Part shown: positions 9,207 through 19,387 of the stretch, piece by piece
Layout of the letters: every line of letters begins with the position of its first letter
Position numbering within the stretch: the stretch's first letter is position 1
Origin: Candidatus Nanopelagicales bacterium
GTDB taxonomy: Bacteria > Actinomycetota > Actinomycetes > S36-B12
Direction of reading: 5' to 3'
DNA length: 47,993 nt
Assembly (NCBI GenBank): GCA_030830865.1
Contig: JAURME010000010.1
Location: forward strand, 1 to 47,993
Program-made: the position numbers and the translations under genes
The notes under the pieces: model-generated
The model's database searches: none
Told to the model about the DNA's origin: nothing
Seen by the model: the letters and a program-made list of their open reading frames with translations, nothing else

Positions 9207-10628
9207 ATGACCTCCCTCCAACGACGCGTCACCGTGACGGTCGCCGTGATCGTCGGACTGACGCTGCTGGTCACCACCGGGCTCACCTTCCTCGCCGAAC
9301 CGATGGCCGAGGACCTCTCTCTCACTGACGACGCCGTCGAGGGGGCCCTCGTGGCGCCGACGATCGCCTCCCTGCTTGTGGTGTTCGTCGCCGGACGAGC
9401 GGGGGACCGCATCGGCCAGCGCCGGACCATCGTCGTGGCAGGAGCGGTCTTCACGATCGGCGCGGTGGTGCTCGCTACGGCTCAGGCCGAGCCCGGCGTC
9501 GGCATCGGCCTCGCCCTGTGCGGTGCCGGTGCCATCGTCATCCAGGTGGTGGCACTGAGCCTGCTGCAGCACGTCGCCCCGGACGGTCGGGCCCACGTCG
9601 CGGCGTTCACCACCTTCGGAATGGTCTTCCCCATCGCCTTCCTCGTGCTGCCGATCGCAACGGCGCTGATGCTCGCAGTCGTGAACTGGCGCTGGGTTCC
9701 GGTGACCTGGGCCGCCTGCGGAGTCGTCATGATGGTCATGGCCAGGGTCCTGCTCGAACGGAGTGAGCCCTGCAGCTCCTCGGGCGAGTGGGCGAGCCCG
9801 ATCCTTGCCGGCGTCGCCCTCATGGCCGGCACGCGCGCGCTGGACCAACTCGACGCGGACCCTGTCGACGGCCGGGAGCTCCTCATCCTCGGCGCCGTGT
9901 GCGTCGTCGCCACCGTGGCCTGCCTCGTGGTGATGCGGACGGCGACGCATCCCGGCTTCTCCCTGCGCCCGATCCTCGGGACGATGATGCGCCCGCTGAT
10001 GATCGGTGTCGCGGTGGTGACCCTCATCCAAATCCTCACCTACGTCTCCATCGCCATGGAGTACCTCTACGAGATGACGCCCTTCGAGGTCTCGCTCGCC
10101 ATCGCGCCGGCCCAGGTGGGTGCGGTAGTCGGGGCCAAGGTCGTGGCAGGCCGCCTGACCGAGCGGTGGGGCTTCGGGCCGGCCGGGCGCGGTCTGCTCC
10201 TCGTCACGGGTCTGGTCATGCTCCTGCTGGTGTTCATGGAGCCGGGCACGCCCCCCTGGTACCTCGTCTTCGTCTCGACCCTGTTCAGCCTGACCGGCAT
10301 GGCCGCCCTCACGGTCCTGAATCTCGACATCATGGGGCGGGCTCCAGCCGACAGCACCGGGGCCGTCTCCGCATTCCGCACTGCCGCGAGCTCTGTGGGC
10401 TCCGCCGTGAGCATGGCAGTGCTCGGCGCGGTCGTCCTCTCGAGTGTGACGATGTCCCAGGGTGTCTCGGAGGCCGACACCGCCGACCTCGTGGAGCTGG
10501 CGGCAGCTCTTCGACTTGATGGCGTGGTCGGCTTCGTCATCGCCGTCGTCGGCTGGGCGATTCTGGAAGTGTCTGCCCGAAGGAATCGGTCGTCGGTCGC
10601 GGCCGGCCGTCCCGGACGGTATGCGTGA
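9207..10628 (+). CDS. MFS transporter
   Basis: 473 aa with many hydrophobic helices; MFS loop 2-3-like GRAGDRIGQRRTIV. Confidence 0.88.
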   Translation: MTSLQRRVTVTVAVIVGLTLLVTTGLTFLAEPMAEDLSLTDDAVEGALVAPTIASLLVVFVAGRAGDRIGQRRTIVVAGAVFTIGAVVLATAQAEPGVGIGLALCGAGAIVIQVVALSLLQHVAPDGRAHVAAFTTFGMVFPIAFLVLPIATALMLAVVNWRWVPVTWAACGVVMMVMARVLLERSEPCSSSGEWASPILAGVALMAGTRALDQLDADPVDGRELLILGAVCVVATVACLVVMRTATHPGFSLRPILGTMMRPLMIGVAVVTLIQILTYVSIAMEYLYEMTPFEVSLAIAPAQVGAVVGAKVVAGRLTERWGFGPAGRGLLLVTGLVMLLLVFMEPGTPPWYLVFVSTLFSLTGMAALTVLNLDIMGRAPADSTGAVSAFRTAASSVGSAVSMAVLGAVVLSSVTMSQGVSEADTADLVELAAALRLDGVVGFVIAVVGWAILEVSARRNRSSVAAGRPGRYA

Positions 10629-10662
10629 CATGTACGCGCATTGTCTGCGTTAGCCTGCCGTG

Positions 10663-11565
10663 ATGAGGTCGCCCCTGCTGCGAGTCCGAGGCGCTGACCG
10701 GCTCATCGACACCACACTGGTGATGGGCGTGGTCAACGCCAGCCCGGAGTCCTTCTCCGATGCGGGTCACTTCGCGACATTGGAGTCGCGCCTCGAACTG
10801 GCGGCCTCCCTTGTCGAGTCAGGCGCTGACGTGCTCGATGTCGGTGGCCAGTCCGCGATCACCGGAGTGCCGGAGATCGACGCGGACCTGGAGATCGAGC
10901 GGGTCGTGCCGATCGTCGAGTGGATCCACGCGACATATCCGCAGGTGCTCGTGAGCGTCGACACCTACAAGCCGCAGGTGGTCGAGGCATCTCTTGCGGC
11001 CGGCGCTGACATCATCAACGACGTCAGCGGGCTGCTGTACCCGGAAGTGGCCGTCATGTGCGCGCGCAGCGGTGCAGCGCTCGTGGTGATGCACACGGCC
11101 GCACCACCGAAGGTACGCAGACAGCAGGCAGACCTCTACGGCGACATCGCGCGCGAAGTCTGCGAATTCCTGACGGAGAAGTCGGACGAGGCCGTGGCGC
11201 TCGGGGTGCCCCGGGAGTCGATCATCCTCGACCCCGGTCCTGACTTCGCCAAGACTCCGCACCAGACCCTGACCCTCCTGCGGGGGATCGAAGGCGTGCG
11301 GGCCCTCGGACGGCCCCTGCTGCTGGCCTTGTCGCGCAAGGACTTCCTCGGTGCGCTCACGGGTCGGTCCCCCCGTGCGAGAGGGGCCGCCACGGACGCC
11401 GCGATCGCGCACTTCGCAGCGGTTCCCGGTGGCATCGTGCGCGTGCACGACGTGGCGGCCACGGTCGACGTGATCGCAACGATCGAGGCCCTCAACGGAC
11501 GGCGCGACATCGCCGTGGACTACGTGCTTCCGGACGAGATTCGACATGAGCCTCGACCCGCCTGA
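10663..11565 (+). CDS. folP2: Dihydropteroate synthase-like protein, FolP2 type
   Basis: MGVVNASPESFSDAG, INDVSG, LILDP-like IILDPGPDFAKT, SRKDFLG; directly upstream of gpgS, as in M. tuberculosis Rv1207-Rv1208. Confidence 0.85.
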   Translation: MRSPLLRVRGADRLIDTTLVMGVVNASPESFSDAGHFATLESRLELAASLVESGADVLDVGGQSAITGVPEIDADLEIERVVPIVEWIHATYPQVLVSVDTYKPQVVEASLAAGADIINDVSGLLYPEVAVMCARSGAALVVMHTAAPPKVRRQQADLYGDIAREVCEFLTEKSDEAVALGVPRESIILDPGPDFAKTPHQTLTLLRGIEGVRALGRPLLLALSRKDFLGALTGRSPRARGAATDAAIAHFAAVPGGIVRVHDVAATVDVIATIEALNGRRDIAVDYVLPDEIRHEPRPA

Positions 11566-12490
11566 CGCCGCTGATCTCTGGGCGACGTCCTCTGCGGATT
11601 GGCCGCTCGACGTCCTCCTCGGACTCAAGGGATCGAACCGGGTCGCCGTGGTGATCCCGGCTCGGAACGAGGAGCGAACGATCGGTGGAGTCGTCCACTC
11701 GATCCGATCCGAGCTCTCGTCCCTCGTCGACGATCTCGTGGTCATGGACTCGCTCTCCTCGGACGACACCGCGCGGATGGCCGCCCATGAGGGCGCGCGC
11801 GTGTGCTCGGTTGCCGACGTGCGGCCCGACCTCGGCGTCCGGGCGGGCAAGGGCGAAGCCCTGTGGAAGTCGCAGTTCGTGACGACCGCTGACGTCGTTG
11901 CCTTCATCGACGCTGACCTGACGGAGTGGGGTCCCCATTTCGTGCGCGGGGTCGTCGGGCCTTTGCTCGCCGACGCCCGGGTGCAGCTCTGCCGTGGCTT
12001 CTACGATCGCGTGCTCGACGTCGGCGACGCGGTCACGCTGGAGGGCGGTCGCGTGACGGAACTGGTCGCTCGGCCCTGGCTGGCGCTGTTCCGCCCCGAC
12101 CTCGCGGAAGTGGTGCAGCCCCTTGCGGGCGAGTGGGCGATTCGCGCGAGCATGCTCCGTGAGCTGTCGATTCCGATGGGATACGGCGTGGAGATCGCGA
12201 CGCTGCTCGACGTCCACGCCCGAAGCGGTGTGCGAGGAGTCGCCCAGGTCGACCTGGGGCGCCGTGCCCACCGCCACCAGAACATCCATGATCTCGGCGC
12301 AATGGCCCTGGAGGTCCTCGCGGCGGCCGACCGTCGCAGGTCGGCTACGGGGTACCCGAGCATCGAGCAGGGGCCTGGGGGAGGGCCCGTGGGACCGGAG
12401 GTGGAGCTGCGCTCCATGAGCGAGGCCCGGCAGTGGACCGCGCGGGAGATCTGCATCGACGAGCGACCACCTTTCGCCACCATGTTCTAG
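11546..12490 (+). CDS. gpgS: Glucosyl-3-phosphoglycerate synthase
   Basis: GT-A fold motifs VAVVIPARNEERTIGGVV, DSLSSDDTARMA, KGEALWKS, AFIDADLTEWGPHFV, PLAGEWAIR, HRHQN; adjacent to folP2. Confidence 0.92.
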   Translation: MSLDPPDAADLWATSSADWPLDVLLGLKGSNRVAVVIPARNEERTIGGVVHSIRSELSSLVDDLVVMDSLSSDDTARMAAHEGARVCSVADVRPDLGVRAGKGEALWKSQFVTTADVVAFIDADLTEWGPHFVRGVVGPLLADARVQLCRGFYDRVLDVGDAVTLEGGRVTELVARPWLALFRPDLAEVVQPLAGEWAIRASMLRELSIPMGYGVEIATLLDVHARSGVRGVAQVDLGRRAHRHQNIHDLGAMALEVLAAADRRRSATGYPSIEQGPGGGPVGPEVELRSMSEARQWTAREICIDERPPFATMF

Positions 12491-12515
12491 CGGCGCGACT
12501 GATTCGATGTGCACG

Positions 12516-13394
12516 TCACGGGTGCGGCTCGGCCTCGACGACCGGACCGCTCCGCGTGCCCAGCCAGGAGCCGATGAGCACGAGCGGGAAGCCGATGGCG
12601 ATGCCGAGGGTGATGGGCTCGCTGAGGACCACCACGCCCAACACGACGGCCACAGCTGGGTTGATGTACGTGATGACCTGGGCCCGGGGTGCACCGACCT
12701 CCGCGATCAGCAGGAACAGCCCCACGAACGCCAAGGCGGTGCAGACCAGGCCCAGCACCGCGATGGCGCTCCATGCGGAGAGCGGTACTTCGTGATCGGG
12801 CCACATGAGAATTCCGAACGGGAGGTAGATCACGGTGTTGATCGCGAGGGCGGCTGCGATCACCGGCAGGCTGGGGATCCCGTGGAGGCGCTTCTCTACG
12901 ATGATCGGACCCAGGGAGTAGCCCAGAACCGTGATGCCCACGGCGGCGATCGACAGCGCCGTGCCGCCGGTGACGTCGAAGCCGACGAGGGATCCGACTC
13001 CGAGGAAGCCGATGGCCAGTCCGGCGATGCGACGGCGGGAGATGTGCGCGTCGAGCCCGAACCGGTGGGCGAGGACGGCTCCGACGATGGGGACGGCCGC
13101 GATGAGCAGGGCTGCCAGCGAGCTCGAGATGCGCTGCTCCGCCCACGTCAGGGCGAGGAAGGTGAACGTGATCTCGACGACGGCGAACGTGACAACCCAG
13201 CGCCACCGGCCCCGGAGAAGGTGGAACTGCCGCCGGGCGAGCACGATCGGGACCAGGACCGCTGCACCGAGTGCGACGCGGGCGAACACGACGAAGGCCG
13301 GCTCGACGGACTCCACGGCGACCTTGATGAGCAGGTAGGGCATGCCCCAGACGACTCCGAGCATGGCGAACAGGGCCAAACCTCGTCTGGACAT
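12516..13394 (-). CDS. EamA/DMT superfamily transporter
   Basis: MSRRGLALFAMLGVVWGMPYLLIKVAVE...; about 10 TM segments; two EamA repeats. Start placed at the internal ATG (cat 13392-13394). Confidence 0.9.
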   Translation of the reverse strand: MSRRGLALFAMLGVVWGMPYLLIKVAVESVEPAFVVFARVALGAAVLVPIVLARRQFHLLRGRWRWVVTFAVVEITFTFLALTWAEQRISSSLAALLIAAVPIVGAVLAHRFGLDAHISRRRIAGLAIGFLGVGSLVGFDVTGGTALSIAAVGITVLGYSLGPIIVEKRLHGIPSLPVIAAALAINTVIYLPFGILMWPDHEVPLSAWSAIAVLGLVCTALAFVGLFLLIAEVGAPRAQVITYINPAVAVVLGVVVLSEPITLGIAIGFPLVLIGSWLGTRSGPVVEAEPHP

Positions 13395-13509
13395 GAGCGC
13401 AATGTAGTGCGTGGGTTCGACCGGTCCCGTGCGGCGGACGCCCGTAGTATCCGAAGTCTGGCCACGCCCTCCGCGGGTCGGTGAGTGCAAGCAGGGAACG
13501 GAGGTCGGC

Positions 13510-14739
13510 GTGACGTCAGCACCGGGTCCCGACCAGCATGCACCCACGCATCGGCCACCGCCCCACCGTCGCCGCCCGTCGGTGTTCCGGGTTGCCGGGT
13601 TCCTGATCCTGGCGGCAGCGGTGGTCGCCGGTGTGACGGTCGGCATCGTGGCCTGGCTGTCGTCGTCACCGTCCCCTGACGCGACCATGTCCGAGCAGGT
13701 CTCCGAAGTGCAGTTCGACGACGGGTCCGCCACGCTCGCAGATGCGGCGACGAACCCGTCCCCCTCCGATGCCCCGAGTCCTCCGGCCGGCGAGACGACC
13801 GACGACGCGACGGATGGTGCGAGCACGATCGTCGACTCCTCGATTCAGATCAGCGAGCTGACTCCGTCGGATGGCGCCACCGTCGGGGGAGAGGCTGTCG
13901 TCATCACGGGCGCGGGATTCCGCGAGGGCATGCGCGTCCGGTTCGCCGATCGTGACGCGCCCTCTGTCCAGGTGCTCAATGAGAACAAGCTGCGGGTCAT
14001 CATCCCGTCGGGCACGCCCGGTGATGCGACGGTGGAGGTGGGCTCTCCTACGGGCGCCTCGGTCGTCGTCGAAGGGGTCTTCGCCTACGTGGACCGGCCG
14101 CCGAGGGTGGTGATGGCCATCCGGCCCAGCAGCGGCACCCAGGAGGGCGGAACGCCGGTGACCATCGTGGGCACCGGCTTCGTGCCTGGTGCGCGCGTGG
14201 TCATCGGGGGCGAGCAGGCGGCCGAGGTGACGGTGGTGGACTCCACCCGCATCACCGCTCTGACAGCCGCGCACCCCGAGGGCATCGTCGACGTGATCGT
14301 CCGCAACCCCGGGATGCCTGCCGCGATCCTCCCGGGTGCCTACGAGTACGTGCGGGCACCGACGATCTGGGGCGTTGAGCCCTTCACGATTCCCTACGAG
14401 GGAGGGGTCACCGTCACCGTGACGGGGACGGGATTCGAGCCGGGGATCCAGGTGGGCTTCAACGGTGTGGCGGGTCGGGACGTGACTCTCGTGGACGACC
14501 GGCGCCTCACCGTCGTGGCGCCGCCGGGAATCCCGGGGCCCATCACGGTGGCGGTCCTCAACCCCGGCCAGCCGATGGCGAGCCTGGAGGGAGCAGCGGT
14601 CTACGACGTGCTTCCGGATCCGACCCCTGAGCCACTTCCGAGCCCTAGTGAGGCGGAGAATCCCGACGCCGAAACGCCGCCTGCGGATCCTGCGGCCGGG
14701 GCGCCTGCACCTGCGGGGGGTGCTCCGGCCGCTGGGTAG
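13510..14739 (+). CDS. Membrane-anchored protein with three tandem IPT/TIG domains
   Basis: N-terminal TM ([26 protein letters not shown]), then three repeats ([16 protein letters not shown] / [16 protein letters not shown] / [16 protein letters not shown]) and a Pro/Ala tail. GTG start preceded by ggaggt. Confidence 0.82.
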   Translation: MTSAPGPDQHAPTHRPPPHRRRPSVFRVAGFLILAAAVVAGVTVGIVAWLSSSPSPDATMSEQVSEVQFDDGSATLADAATNPSPSDAPSPPAGETTDDATDGASTIVDSSIQISELTPSDGATVGGEAVVITGAGFREGMRVRFADRDAPSVQVLNENKLRVIIPSGTPGDATVEVGSPTGASVVVEGVFAYVDRPPRVVMAIRPSSGTQEGGTPVTIVGTGFVPGARVVIGGEQAAEVTVVDSTRITALTAAHPEGIVDVIVRNPGMPAAILPGAYEYVRAPTIWGVEPFTIPYEGGVTVTVTGTGFEPGIQVGFNGVAGRDVTLVDDRRLTVVAPPGIPGPITVAVLNPGQPMASLEGAAVYDVLPDPTPEPLPSPSEAENPDAETPPADPAAGAPAPAGGAPAAG

Positions 14740-14810
14740 GGTTGGGCAGCACACGAACTGGCGTTGCGCGAGTCATGCGGCGCCCGCCCCAGGCAGCCCA
14801 GAGGAGCAAG

Positions 14811-17291
14811 GTGACGACGACCGACTCGCAGGACGAACGCGAGGTCTATGACGTCCAGGCCATCCAGGATCGGTGGCTGCCCGTGTGGGACGAACTGGCC
14901 CCGTTCCGATCCGGTCGGCCCGATGACGATCGTCCGAAGAAGTACGTGCTCGATATGTTCCCTTACCCGTCGGGCGACCTGCACATGGGTCACGCGGAGG
15001 CCTACGCCCTCGGCGATGTCATTGCCCGCTACTGGGTGCAGCGCGGGTTCAACGTCATGCATCCGATCGGCTGGGACGCCTTCGGACTCCCGGCGGAGAA
15101 CGCGGCGATCAAGAACGGTGCCGATCCGGTGGCCTGGACCTATGAGAACATCGCGCAGCAGAAGGCGTCGATGCGTCGCTATGCCTGTTCCTTCGACTGG
15201 GATCGGGTGTTCAACACCTGCGATCCGGAGTACTACCACTGGAACCAGTGGTTCTTCCTCCAGATGTACCAGCAGGGGCTGGCGTATCGCAAGGACAGCA
15301 ATGTCAACTGGTGCCCCAACTGCCAGACGGTGCTGGCGAACGAGCAGGTCGTCGCCGGCCTGTGCGAGCGATGCGACACCGCGGTCACCAAGAAGAAGCT
15401 GACCCAGTGGTACCTGAGGATCACCGACTACGCCGATCGACTGCTCGACGACATGGAGCAGCTCGAGGGTCAGTGGCCGGAGAAGGTGCTGCTCATGCAG
15501 CGCAACTGGATCGGCCGATCGACCGGTGCCGAGGTCCAGTTCGCGATCGAGGGCCGGGATGAGCCTGTCACGGTCTACACGACGCGCCCGGACACGCTGT
15601 ACGGCGCGACCTTCTTCGTGGTGGCGGCCGACTCCGACCTCGCTGCGGATCTCGCGGCCGGAACCCCCGCCGAGGCGGAGTTCGCCGACTACCTGGAGAA
15701 GGTCAAGCAGACCTCCGAGATGGATCGGCTGGACTCCTCGCGCGACAAGAGCGGCGTCTTCCTGCAGCGGTACGCGGTCAACCCGGTCAACGGCGAGCGC
15801 ATTCCCGTGTGGGCCTCGGACTACGTGCTGGCCGACTACGGCACCGGCGCGATCATGGCCGTCCCCGCACACGACCAGCGCGACCTGGACTTCGCCCTGG
15901 CCTTCGACCTCCCCGTCCGCGTCGTCGTGGACGCCGGTGAGGATCCCCGCGAGACCGGGGTGGCCACGGCGGACGACGGCCCCCACGTCAACTCCGGCCC
16001 GCTCGACGGTCTCGGCAAGACCGAGGCGATCGAGCGCATCATCGAGATCCTCGCCGAGCGCGGCACCGGCGAGCCCGCGGTCAACTACCGGCTGCGCGAC
16101 TGGCTCATCTCGCGACAGCGCTACTGGGGGACCCCGATCCCGATCGTCCACTGCGCATCCTGCGGTGAGGTTCCAGTTCCGGACGACCAGCTTCCGGTGG
16201 TGCTTCCGCCGGCTGAGGGTCTGGAACTCAAGCCCAAGGGCACGTCGCCGCTGGGCGGTGCGACGGACTGGGTCAACACCGCGTGTCCATCCTGCGGAGG
16301 CCCTGCTCTGCGCGATACCGACACGATGGACACCTTCGTCGACTCGTCCTGGTACTACCTGCGCTACGCCGATCCGCGGAACGAGACCGCCGCGTTCGAT
16401 CCGGAGCTCGTCCGTGAGTGGCTGCCCGTCGATCAGTACGTCGGTGGCGTGACCCACGCGATCCTGCACCTGCTCTACTCGAGGTTCTTCACCAAGGTGC
16501 TGCACGACATGGGTCTGCTCGACTTCACCGAGCCGTTCACGCGGCTGTTGAACCAGGGCATGGTCGTGATGGACGGCTCTGCGATGAGCAAGTCCCGCGG
16601 CAACCTGGTTCGCCTGTCGGACGAGCTCGCGGTGAACGGCGTCGACGCCATCCGTCTGACGATGGTCTTCGCAGGGCCGCCGGAGGACGACGTCGACTGG
16701 GCCGATGTCTCGCCGGCGGGCTCGCGCAAGTTCCTCGCCAGAGCATGGCGGGTCGCCGGTGACGTGACGTCCGCACCGGGCGTCGACGTCACCGCAGGTG
16801 ACCTCGAGTTGCGCAAGGCCACGCATCGGGCGCTTCACGACGCCGCGCTGGCGGTGGAGACCTTCCGCTTCAATGTCGCGGTGGCGCGCACGATGGAGCT
16901 GGTCAACGCCACCCGCAAGGCCATCGACTCCGGATGTGGCCCGGCCGACCCGGCGGTGCGGGAGGCGGCTGAGGCTGTCGCGATCATGCTGTCCCTCGTC
17001 GCGCCGTACACCTCAGAGGACATGTGGGCCCGGCTCGGTCACGAGCCGACGGTCTTCCTCGCTGGATGGCCGGAGGTTGATCCCGCCCTTCTGGTCGAGG
17101 ACACGGTCACCTGCGTCGTTCAGGTGGCGGGCAAGGTGCGCGATCGACTCGAGGTGGCGCCGTCGATCAGTGAGGACGACCTGCGCTCGCTGGCGCTGGC
17201 TGCTCCGGGTGTGGTCAAGGCACTGGACGGCGGCGACATCCGCACGGTGATCGTGCGAGCTCCCAAGCTCGTCAACATCGTCCTGGCCTGA
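14811..17291 (+). CDS. leuS: Leucyl-tRNA synthetase
   Basis: [17 protein letters not shown] (HIGH), AMSKSRGN (KMSKS), editing domain [17 protein letters not shown] start after gaggag. Confidence 0.98.
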   Translation: MTTTDSQDEREVYDVQAIQDRWLPVWDELAPFRSGRPDDDRPKKYVLDMFPYPSGDLHMGHAEAYALGDVIARYWVQRGFNVMHPIGWDAFGLPAENAAIKNGADPVAWTYENIAQQKASMRRYACSFDWDRVFNTCDPEYYHWNQWFFLQMYQQGLAYRKDSNVNWCPNCQTVLANEQVVAGLCERCDTAVTKKKLTQWYLRITDYADRLLDDMEQLEGQWPEKVLLMQRNWIGRSTGAEVQFAIEGRDEPVTVYTTRPDTLYGATFFVVAADSDLAADLAAGTPAEAEFADYLEKVKQTSEMDRLDSSRDKSGVFLQRYAVNPVNGERIPVWASDYVLADYGTGAIMAVPAHDQRDLDFALAFDLPVRVVVDAGEDPRETGVATADDGPHVNSGPLDGLGKTEAIERIIEILAERGTGEPAVNYRLRDWLISRQRYWGTPIPIVHCASCGEVPVPDDQLPVVLPPAEGLELKPKGTSPLGGATDWVNTACPSCGGPALRDTDTMDTFVDSSWYYLRYADPRNETAAFDPELVREWLPVDQYVGGVTHAILHLLYSRFFTKVLHDMGLLDFTEPFTRLLNQGMVVMDGSAMSKSRGNLVRLSDELAVNGVDAIRLTMVFAGPPEDDVDWADVSPAGSRKFLARAWRVAGDVTSAPGVDVTAGDLELRKATHRALHDAALAVETFRFNVAVARTMELVNATRKAIDSGCGPADPAVREAAEAVAIMLSLVAPYTSEDMWARLGHEPTVFLAGWPEVDPALLVEDTVTCVVQVAGKVRDRLEVAPSISEDDLRSLALAAPGVVKALDGGDIRTVIVRAPKLVNIVLA

Positions 17292-17294
17292 TCC

Positions 17295-18509
17295 ATGCCG
17301 GTGGAGGTGTCACCGGCGGATGCCCGGCGCATCGCACTGTGGTCGGTGGGCCTGCTGTCGGCGTCCATGACTCCGGCACGGGCACAGCGTGCATCGAAGG
17401 CGCGTCAGGTCGATGCCGTGCGCGACGTGCTCGGTTCCCTGGGCGCCGTTCAACTGGACACGATCAGCGTGCTCGCGCGGTCTCATGAACTGGTGGCATA
17501 CGCGCGTCTCGGAGCGGTCCAGCGCACGGCGATCGAGGAGGCCTACTGGTCCGGTGACGACGCATTCGAGTACTGGTCGCACGCCGCCTGCATCCTGCCC
17601 ATGGAGTCGTGGCCGCTGTTCGCCTTCCGTCGTCGACACTACCGGTCCAAGGGGGAGCGGTGGCATGGGCCGCCTCGACACGACCTTGATGAGCTGCGCG
17701 CGCGCATGCGTGCGGACGGGCCGCTGACCACGGGAGACGTCGGTGGCGCGAAACGAGGCGGCGAGTGGTGGGACTGGTCGGACTCCAAGATCGCACTCGA
17801 GTGGCTCTTGGACACCGGGGAGGCCGTCGTCACGCGTCGCGTGGGCTGGCGGCGCACCTACGACCTCGCCGAGCGGGCCGTTCCCGTGGATCTCCTCCAC
17901 GACGACCTCACCGATGACGAGTGCCTCGCCGCGCTCGTGGAAGCGGGCGGCCGGCTCATGGGTATCGGCACGGCTGCCGAGATCGCCGACGTGCACCGTC
18001 TGTCGGTCTCGGCTGTGGCACGGTACGCCGCCGAGGTCGGCCTGGTGCCCGTGGAGGTGCGTGGCTGGCCCTCGACGTGGGCGCATCCGTCGGCGATGGC
18101 CTGGCTGGACTCCGCAGGGCGCGATCGGCACCGCACCTCCCTGCTCTCACCGTTCGACCCCCTGATCTGGCATCGCGGCCGCGTCGAGCGGATCTTCGGC
18201 ATGCGACACCGCATCGAGGCCTACACCCCGGCGCCGAAGCGAGTGCACGGCTACTTCGCGATGCCCGTCCTCCACCAGGGTCGACTCGTGGCGCGCGTGG
18301 ATCCCCGGAGAAGGGGTCACACTCTGGTCGCCCAGCGGGTCACGATGGAGTCGAGCAGCAGGGCGGCCCTGGAGGGGACGGCGCGTGCACTCTCGGAGGC
18401 CGCCGGCTGGGTGGACGCTGTCACCGTCGAGATCGGTGAGACGGTCCCGTCAGCAGTGCGGGCACCGCTGCGATCGATGACGGCTGCCGCGGGGTTGGCG
18501 TCTGAGTAG
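17295..18509 (+). CDS. Winged-helix DNA-binding protein, YcaQ/AlkX (HTH_42) DNA glycosylase family
   Basis: GAVQLDTISVLARSHELVAYARLG, YWSHAACILP, LLSPFDPLIWHRGRVERIFGMRHRIEAYTPAPKRVHGYFAMPVL. QLD matches the Q-phi-D catalytic motif. Confidence 0.88.
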   Translation: MPVEVSPADARRIALWSVGLLSASMTPARAQRASKARQVDAVRDVLGSLGAVQLDTISVLARSHELVAYARLGAVQRTAIEEAYWSGDDAFEYWSHAACILPMESWPLFAFRRRHYRSKGERWHGPPRHDLDELRARMRADGPLTTGDVGGAKRGGEWWDWSDSKIALEWLLDTGEAVVTRRVGWRRTYDLAERAVPVDLLHDDLTDDECLAALVEAGGRLMGIGTAAEIADVHRLSVSAVARYAAEVGLVPVEVRGWPSTWAHPSAMAWLDSAGRDRHRTSLLSPFDPLIWHRGRVERIFGMRHRIEAYTPAPKRVHGYFAMPVLHQGRLVARVDPRRRGHTLVAQRVTMESSSRAALEGTARALSEAAGWVDAVTVEIGETVPSAVRAPLRSMTAAAGLASE

Positions 18510-18519
18510 GGTGCAGAGC

Positions 18520-19380
18520 ATGGGTGACACCCGCGTGGCCGTCATCACCGACTCCACGTCCTACCTGCCACCGGGGTGGGCCACGGAATGGGGCATCGAT
18601 GTCGTGCCCGTGCAGGTCATCGTCGCGGGCCGGCCGTACGACGAGACGGACGATGATCAGGCCCTCCAGGTCGCTGAGGCACTGAGGGACTGGAAGCCCG
18701 TCACGACGAGCCGTCCCGCACCAGCACGATTCCTCGAGGCCTACCTGCGAGCCGCCGAAGAAGGGGCCGAGGGCATCGTCGTCGCGACCCTCTCCTCGGC
18801 CATGTCCGCGACCTTCGAATCCGCCCTCCTGGCGGCGAAGGAGGCCTCGGTGCCCGTGCGCGTCATCGACACCAGATCCATCGCGATGGGAGAGGGCTTC
18901 GCGGTCATCGCAGGGGCGCGTGCGGCACGGGCCGGCGCGTCCCTCGACGAGGTGGCGCAGATCGTGACCCAGCGAGCGGCGGCTGCACGCGTGTACTTCT
19001 ACGTCGACACTCTCGAGTATCTGCGCCGAGGTGGTCGTATCGGATCGACCCGTGCTGCGGTGGGGCAGGCTCTTCAGGTGAAGCCGCTGCTGGAGGTGCG
19101 GGACGGCCGGGTTGAGCGTCTCGAGCAGGTGCGGACGGCGGGCCGGGCCATGGCCCGGCTCACCGACCTCGCCGTCGAGGCCGCCGCGGGGCATCCTTCG
19201 GTCGACGTCGCCGTGCAGCACCTCGGGACACCCGAGCGGGCCGAGGCGCTGGCAGCGGGCCTGCGGTCGGCGATCCCGAGTGCCCGGGTCGTCGTCGGAA
19301 CGGTCGGTGGCGTGGTGGGTGCCCACGTCGGACCGGGCATGGTGTCGGTCGTCGTCACCCCGGCGGACGAGGCTTCCTGA
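18520..19380 (+). CDS. DegV family (fatty-acid-binding) protein
   Basis: VAVITDSTSYLPPGWATEWGIDVVPVQVIV, TSRPAPARFLEAY, YVDTLEYLRRGGRIG. Confidence 0.94.
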   Translation: MGDTRVAVITDSTSYLPPGWATEWGIDVVPVQVIVAGRPYDETDDDQALQVAEALRDWKPVTTSRPAPARFLEAYLRAAEEGAEGIVVATLSSAMSATFESALLAAKEASVPVRVIDTRSIAMGEGFAVIAGARAARAGASLDEVAQIVTQRAAAARVYFYVDTLEYLRRGGRIGSTRAAVGQALQVKPLLEVRDGRVERLEQVRTAGRAMARLTDLAVEAAAGHPSVDVAVQHLGTPERAEALAAGLRSAIPSARVVVGTVGGVVGAHVGPGMVSVVVTPADEAS

Positions 19381-19387
19381 GTCCCTC

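Noticed and set aside
9141-10631. 496-aa antisense ORF opposite the MFS gene, and similar long antisense ORFs (e.g. 2603-3634, 44085-45965)
   Set aside because: Shadow ORFs of strongly biased coding sequence; the sense frames carry clear domain motifs.
14601-16838. 745-aa antisense ORF opposite leuS
   Set aside because: High-GC third-position artefact; low-complexity Arg/Gly/Val/His composition and complete overlap with an unambiguous leuS.
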